A DNA stretch of 37,980 nt from Chitinophagales bacterium (lineage in GTDB: Bacteria > Bacteroidota > Bacteroidia > Chitinophagales > Chitinophagaceae), in assembly GCA_015655015.1 (NCBI GenBank), contig JAATFV010000020.1:1-37980 (forward strand), given 5' to 3'. Position numbers and translations under genes: made by a program. This document shows positions 34,513 to 37,980 of this stretch, piece by piece (positions within the stretch are counted from its first letter, which is position 1; every line of letters begins with the position of its first letter). The notes beneath the pieces are model-generated. The model worked only from the letters and a program-made list of their open reading frames with translations, made no database searches and was not told the origin of the DNA.

Positions 34513-35397
34513 ATGCAAACCTATTTTAAATACTTAAATGTAACGACCGTCGAGGAACGGTGGGGAATGTATATCACTACCGTCGGTTATTCTAAAGTCG
34601 GGCCAAACGATGACTATCCCAACCAGGAACATCCTTCGAGCCACCAGCTGACATGGAACAGGGGCCGCATTTTGAATGATTATTACATCGTTTTTATTTC
34701 CAAAGGAGAAGGAATATTCGAATCTGCCCTATCGCCGGCTGCTGATGCCGTCGCCGGAACCTGTTTCTTCCTTTATCCCGGCGTCTGGCACCGGTATAAG
34801 CCCGATCATAAATCAGGATGGGAAGAATATTGGGTCGGCTTTAACGGGTATTATATTGAGCAGCTAATGACTAATAGCTTCTTTGATCGTCAAAGCCCGT
34901 TTGTCTATCTGGGATTAAATAAGGACATTCTCGTTCTGTTCAGAAATTTGATCGAGATGGTCCAGGCGTCTTTGACGGGTTACCCCCAGCAAATAGCCGG
35001 CATCACGATGCAAATACTGGGTTTGATCAATAACGTGGCGCTTCATCGTGATTACAATAATGACCCCGTTGGAAAATTGATAGCCAAAGCTAAATTTATC
35101 ATCCAGGAATCTTTTGAAAATACGATCGATATGCAGCAGCTGGCTAAAGAGCTGTCCATGAGCTATTCTTCCTTCCGGAAAGCGTTTAAACAGATCACCG
35201 GCGAATCACCTAATCAGTATCATCTGAGCCTCCGGTTGAACAGGGCCAGGGACCTGCTGACGTCAACCGTGCTTAAAATAAACGAAATAGCAGAACATAC
35301 CGGGTTCGATTCGGTATTCTACTTCTCCAAAATGTTCAAAAAAAAGAACGGCGTATCGCCCAAATCCTATCGCAGCATGGAGGAAGACCGCTCGTAA
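34513..35397 (+). CDS. AraC-family transcriptional regulator (locus B)
   Basis: A regulator of about 294 residues from the ATG at 34513; a TTG at 34477 would add twelve residues but gives an unusual start. The N-terminal half is a cupin-like sugar-sensing domain (YYIVFISKGEGIFES, CFFLYPGVWHRYKPD, GWEEYWVGFNGYYIE). The C-terminal half holds two helix-turn-helix motifs (IDMQQLAKELSMSYSSFRKAFK and INEIAEHTGFDSVFYFSKMFKKKNGVSPKSYR). It is divergent from the GH78-like gene, with about 130 bases between start codons, so it likely activates the locus B operon in response to a sugar such as rhamnose. The ligand is inferred from context only. Confidence 0.94.
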   Translation: MQTYFKYLNVTTVEERWGMYITTVGYSKVGPNDDYPNQEHPSSHQLTWNRGRILNDYYIVFISKGEGIFESALSPAADAVAGTCFFLYPGVWHRYKPDHKSGWEEYWVGFNGYYIEQLMTNSFFDRQSPFVYLGLNKDILVLFRNLIEMVQASLTGYPQQIAGITMQILGLINNVALHRDYNNDPVGKLIAKAKFIIQESFENTIDMQQLAKELSMSYSSFRKAFKQITGESPNQYHLSLRLNRARDLLTSTVLKINEIAEHTGFDSVFYFSKMFKKKNGVSPKSYRSMEEDRS

Positions 35398-35458
35398 CAT
35401 TCCCTCATTTATCTATTGATCCCCCGAACTGGCTAGCCGGGCAGCTTATGGAACAGTA

Positions 35459-36289
35459 TTATACCCTGGAAGTCGAACTATCATAGATCAGCGGATTCTG
35501 CGCATCGTTATTCAATGGATCTCCGGACTTCAATGTCTTCGCGTATTCGTCAGGAAGAACATTGGGCTGACCATTATATACATTTCCGTCCGGCATGAAC
35601 GCACAGGTCATGGCCCTCCTGTACCCGTTGGTCATATTGGCGCCCGCACCATGTACCGTGAGGCCATTATGAAAGGAGCAGCTTCCCGCCTTCATCGGCG
35701 CTGCCACCGAAGCGATGCCCGCGAGCTCCGGATAAATTTCGAATATGCCATCCATATTCTTTCCGATGCCGCTGTTGCGGAACGTGGTGACCTGGCAGGA
35801 ACCCGGTATGAAATACAGGCACCCGTTTTCCAGGGTGGCGTCATCCAGTGCAACCCATATGGACAACGCTGTACAGTCGGAGAAAGACCAGAAAGGCGTA
35901 TCCAGGTGCCAGGCGGTCGGGTTGGCCCAGGGACGCTTGAACAATGCCTGGTCATGCCATATCCTTACCCCGCTGACACCGGCCAGCCGCGCCGCCATCT
36001 TGCCTATCCGTTCGTCCAGCATCAGCCCTTTTACACCCTCATTCGTCTGCCAGAGATTGATCAGCTGGTCAAAGACCTTTCCAAAATAACCGGCATCGGC
36101 ATTGATACCGTCATCGTCCCCCGTCTTTACATCCTTGCCCGGCATTTTTTTCCCGGCCCGCTCACCCGTAGCCTCCATAACAGCCTTACGCCAATCCTCC
36201 AGCTCTTCCGCCGATAGGAAATCCTCAATGACAATAAAGCCATTCTCCCGGTATGACAGTACCTGGCCTTCGCTCAGATCATATTTCAT
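35459..36289 (-). CDS. Phytanoyl-CoA dioxygenase (PhyH) family protein
   Basis: A 276-residue cytoplasmic protein of the iron(II)/2-oxoglutarate dioxygenase superfamily. It begins with the family pattern YRENGFIVIEDFLSAEELEDWRKAV. The iron ligands are visible as HLD in NPTAWHLDTPFWSF and the distal histidine in FHNGLTVHGAGANMTNGYRRAM, where the following arginine would bind 2-oxoglutarate. FIPGSCQ and MPDGNVYNG complete the pattern. It is divergent from the partial SusC of locus C and convergent with the AraC gene. Relatives act on many small molecules, so the substrate is open; a role in sugar or secondary-metabolite modification would be a guess. Confidence 0.9.
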   Translation of the reverse strand: MKYDLSEGQVLSYRENGFIVIEDFLSAEELEDWRKAVMEATGERAGKKMPGKDVKTGDDDGINADAGYFGKVFDQLINLWQTNEGVKGLMLDERIGKMAARLAGVSGVRIWHDQALFKRPWANPTAWHLDTPFWSFSDCTALSIWVALDDATLENGCLYFIPGSCQVTTFRNSGIGKNMDGIFEIYPELAGIASVAAPMKAGSCSFHNGLTVHGAGANMTNGYRRAMTCAFMPDGNVYNGQPNVLPDEYAKTLKSGDPLNNDAQNPLIYDSSTSRV

Positions 36290-36493
36290 ATGGTTGAAAT
36301 TTTAATTTCTGATTAGTGAACATAAATGTATCACTCATTGATAGGAATATCTTTATCCATCTTTTAATATTTTTGTACTATTTGATATTTTTCTGTCGAT
36401 GAATGGCCGCGTATTGGCAAATTTGTCCGGTCATTTGGAAACAATTTGATAACACCCGATTGTTTCCAAATAGTATCACTTTCGCTCAGAATT
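36290..36493. other. Divergent control region between the dioxygenase and SusC (locus C)
   Basis: This 204-base AT-rich stretch should hold promoters for both genes. TATTTTTG (36368-36375) matches the TAnnTTTG -7 pattern, but the nearest TTG (36338-36340) is 27 bases away, too far for a standard promoter. An imperfect inverted repeat, AGTGA and TCACT, lies at 36315-36335 near the dioxygenase gene. The strongest signal is the 13-bp inverted repeat at 36433-36471. Confidence 0.5.
36433..36471. promoter_or_regulatory. 13-bp perfect inverted repeat upstream of SusC (locus C)
   Basis: ATTTGGAAACAAT (36433-36445) and ATTGTTTCCAAAT (36459-36471) are exact complements separated by 13 bases. The site ends 22 bases before the SusC start codon. 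It could be a dimeric operator with arms 26 bases apart or a stem-loop in the 5' leader. Confidence 0.7.
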
Positions 36494-37980
36494 ATGTCCC
36501 CGGAGTCAAATAGGAGCGATTTCAGGTTTTGGAAAAGTATTATGACAGCGATCTTTTTGATGGTCTGTCTTTCTCCACATGCGCAGGTCCAAAACGAACG
36601 GGATAAAAAAGTATCCATCAGCGGAGAGCAGCTGACCCTTCAGTCGATCTTTAAGATGATCACGGATCAGACCAATATCCGGCTGTTCTATAATTCCGCC
36701 CAGCTGAATGACCAGGAAAAAGTAAGCGTTCATTTTCAATCGGTCAGCCTGGAAGATGTCTTGCAATTGCTCCTTAAAGACAAAGATCTCACCTGGATCT
36801 ACCGGGAAAATACCGTGATCCTGCAGCCTAAACGAAAAGAAGATAGGGTTATGTCCGCTACCCCGCCGGAAAAAGAGCTGAGCGGATCCGTGACGGATAG
36901 TAAAGGTTATCCCTTATCCAATGTCACGATCACCTTGAAAGGGAAGACCTTATCAAAAGTTACGGCAGCGGACGGCAGCTTTAACCTGAAAGCTGCAGAA
37001 GGGGATGTACTGGTATTTTCCTCCATAGGATATCTCCCCAAAGAAAAAAAGATCACCAAAGAAATTTATTACCCGGTAATGCTCGGGGAGAATATAGTCG
37101 CCTTAGGGGATATGGTGGTCATCGGATATGGACGGCAGGACCGCAAAGACCTTAGCAGCAGTATAACTTCCCTGAAAAATGAAGACCTGAACCCGCAGGC
37201 TGCCAGCGATATCGGACAGCTGCTGGAAGGTAAAGTGGCTGGTCTGAACATCACCGCCAGCGGGGATCCCAACAGGCTGGGGGTGATCGTTATGAGAGGG
37301 GCCTCTACTTTAAATCAGGCCCAATCACCTCTTTTTGTTATCGATGGTGCTCCCGGCGGAGATATCTCTTCCCTGGCCCCGGATGATATAGCTACCGTAG
37401 ATGTATTGAAAGATGCAGCAGCTACAGCCATTTATGGCAACCGGGGCGCCAACGGAGTCATTATGATCACTACCCGCCGGCCTAAAAAGGGACAGCTGCA
37501 GGTGACGTACAACGGGTATGGAGCAACCGAAAAAGTATCACACCAGCTCAAAATGATGGACGCCGGCCAGCTGAGAGCCTTCCTTGCCCGAAACAACCTG
37601 TCGTTCATCCCCGCAGACGACAAGGGCGCCAATACCAACTGGCAGAACGCTGTGGAAAATCCTGCCGCTTTTTCACATAACCACAATCTCTACTTAGCCC
37701 AGGGCAATGAATCCACTATTTTTAACGCCAGCCTGAATTATTATTATCAGCAGGGTATTATACAGACCAGCTCCCTGGAACGGGTGATCGCCCGCTTGTC
37801 CATCGAGCAGTATACCCTGAATGGCAAGCTAAGGCTGGGCCTGGCCGTTACCAATTCGTCCAGTTATGCCAACTTCATTCCTTACCGGAATACAGTGTTG
37901 AAGCAAATGCTGCAGTTCCTGCCGGTCTCACCTGTCAAAAATCCGGACGGAAGCTATTTTGATGATTTTACACATACTAC
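36494..37980 (+). CDS. SusC/RagA-family TonB-dependent transporter with STN domain, cut by window end (locus C)
   Basis: The first 495 residues of a transporter; the frame is open to the end of the window. The ATG at 36494 precedes a signal peptide whose hydrophobic core is IMTAIFLMVCLS; a second ATG at 36542 is possible. An STN domain follows (about 45-110: LQSIFKMITDQTNIRLFYNS, LEDVLQLLLKDKDLTWIYRE), then a CarboxypepD_reg-like domain (ELSGSVTDSKGYPLSNVTIT) and plug (VVIGYGRQDRKDLSSSITSL, IVMRGASTLNQAQSPLFVIDG, AATAIYGNRGANGVIMITT). It runs colinear with the locus A SusC except that the latter lacks STN. No sigma/FecR pair lies next to it within the window. Confidence 0.95.
   Translation, partial: MSPESNRSDFRFWKSIMTAIFLMVCLSPHAQVQNERDKKVSISGEQLTLQSIFKMITDQTNIRLFYNSAQLNDQEKVSVHFQSVSLEDVLQLLLKDKDLTWIYRENTVILQPKRKEDRVMSATPPEKELSGSVTDSKGYPLSNVTITLKGKTLSKVTAADGSFNLKAAEGDVLVFSSIGYLPKEKKITKEIYYPVMLGENIVALGDMVVIGYGRQDRKDLSSSITSLKNEDLNPQAASDIGQLLEGKVAGLNITASGDPNRLGVIVMRGASTLNQAQSPLFVIDGAPGGDISSLAPDDIATVDVLKDAAATAIYGNRGANGVIMITTRRPKKGQLQVTYNGYGATEKVSHQLKMMDAGQLRAFLARNNLSFIPADDKGANTNWQNAVENPAAFSHNHNLYLAQGNESTIFNASLNYYYQQGIIQTSSLERVIARLSIEQYTLNGKLRLGLAVTNSSSYANFIPYRNTVLKQMLQFLPVSPVKNPDGSYFDDFTHT

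Overview
The window is chromosomal DNA from a member of the Bacteroidota. The evidence is four-part: SusC/SusD pairs, ECF sigma/FecR pairs with DUF4974-type tails, Bacteroidota-style promoters (TTG then TAnnTTTG), and a short KdpD separated from its kinase. The style of the genes suggests Chitinophagaceae, but that family assignment is an inference. I saw no rRNA, tRNA, CRISPR array or insertion sequence.

Region by region: 1-4787 is the 3' part of a potassium-transport operon (kdpB end, kdpC, a short KdpD with ATPase and USP domains but no kinase, and a separate HAMP-PAS histidine kinase). A strong terminator-like hairpin lies between kdpB and kdpC. An orphan REC-PAS-PAS-kinase follows (5260-7104). 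At 7601-11100 a secreted GH2 protein that has lost both catalytic glutamate regions is divergent from a LacI regulator, with a good LacI-type operator inside the lacI promoter. At 11131-12254 is a three-gene minus-strand unit (SRPBCC, ArsR, SnoaL-like) with a clear promoter overlaid by two palindromes.

The rest (12360-37980) is polysaccharide-utilisation territory. Locus A (12360-19239) is FecR and sigma on the minus strand, divergent from SusC and SusD on the plus strand. It has no recognisable intact hydrolase of its own, and its SusC lacks the STN signalling domain. Locus B (34382 down to 19319, minus strand) is a rhamnose-directed operon: GH78-like protein, sigma, FecR, STN-containing SusC, SusD, GH106 alpha-L-rhamnosidase, and a DUF4965/GtaA-type protein, with an AraC regulator divergent from its head. 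Loci A and B converge on a terminator near 19277. Locus C starts at the right edge: a PhyH-type dioxygenase divergent from a third SusC that has an STN domain, is colinear with the locus A SusC, and is cut by the window end.

Working model: SusC/SusD pairs import rhamnose-containing oligosaccharides. GH78-like and GH106 proteins outside the cytoplasm remove rhamnose, and ECF sigma/FecR pairs sense transport through the STN domain. AraC, LacI and hairpins between genes add further control. The observations most worth following are the GH2 protein without a catalytic centre, the mismatch between STN domains and sigma/FecR pairs in loci A and C, the 18-bp coding repeat in the locus B FecR linker, the 37-bp near-perfect palindrome between sigma and FecR, and the well-resolved LacI- and ArsR-type operators.
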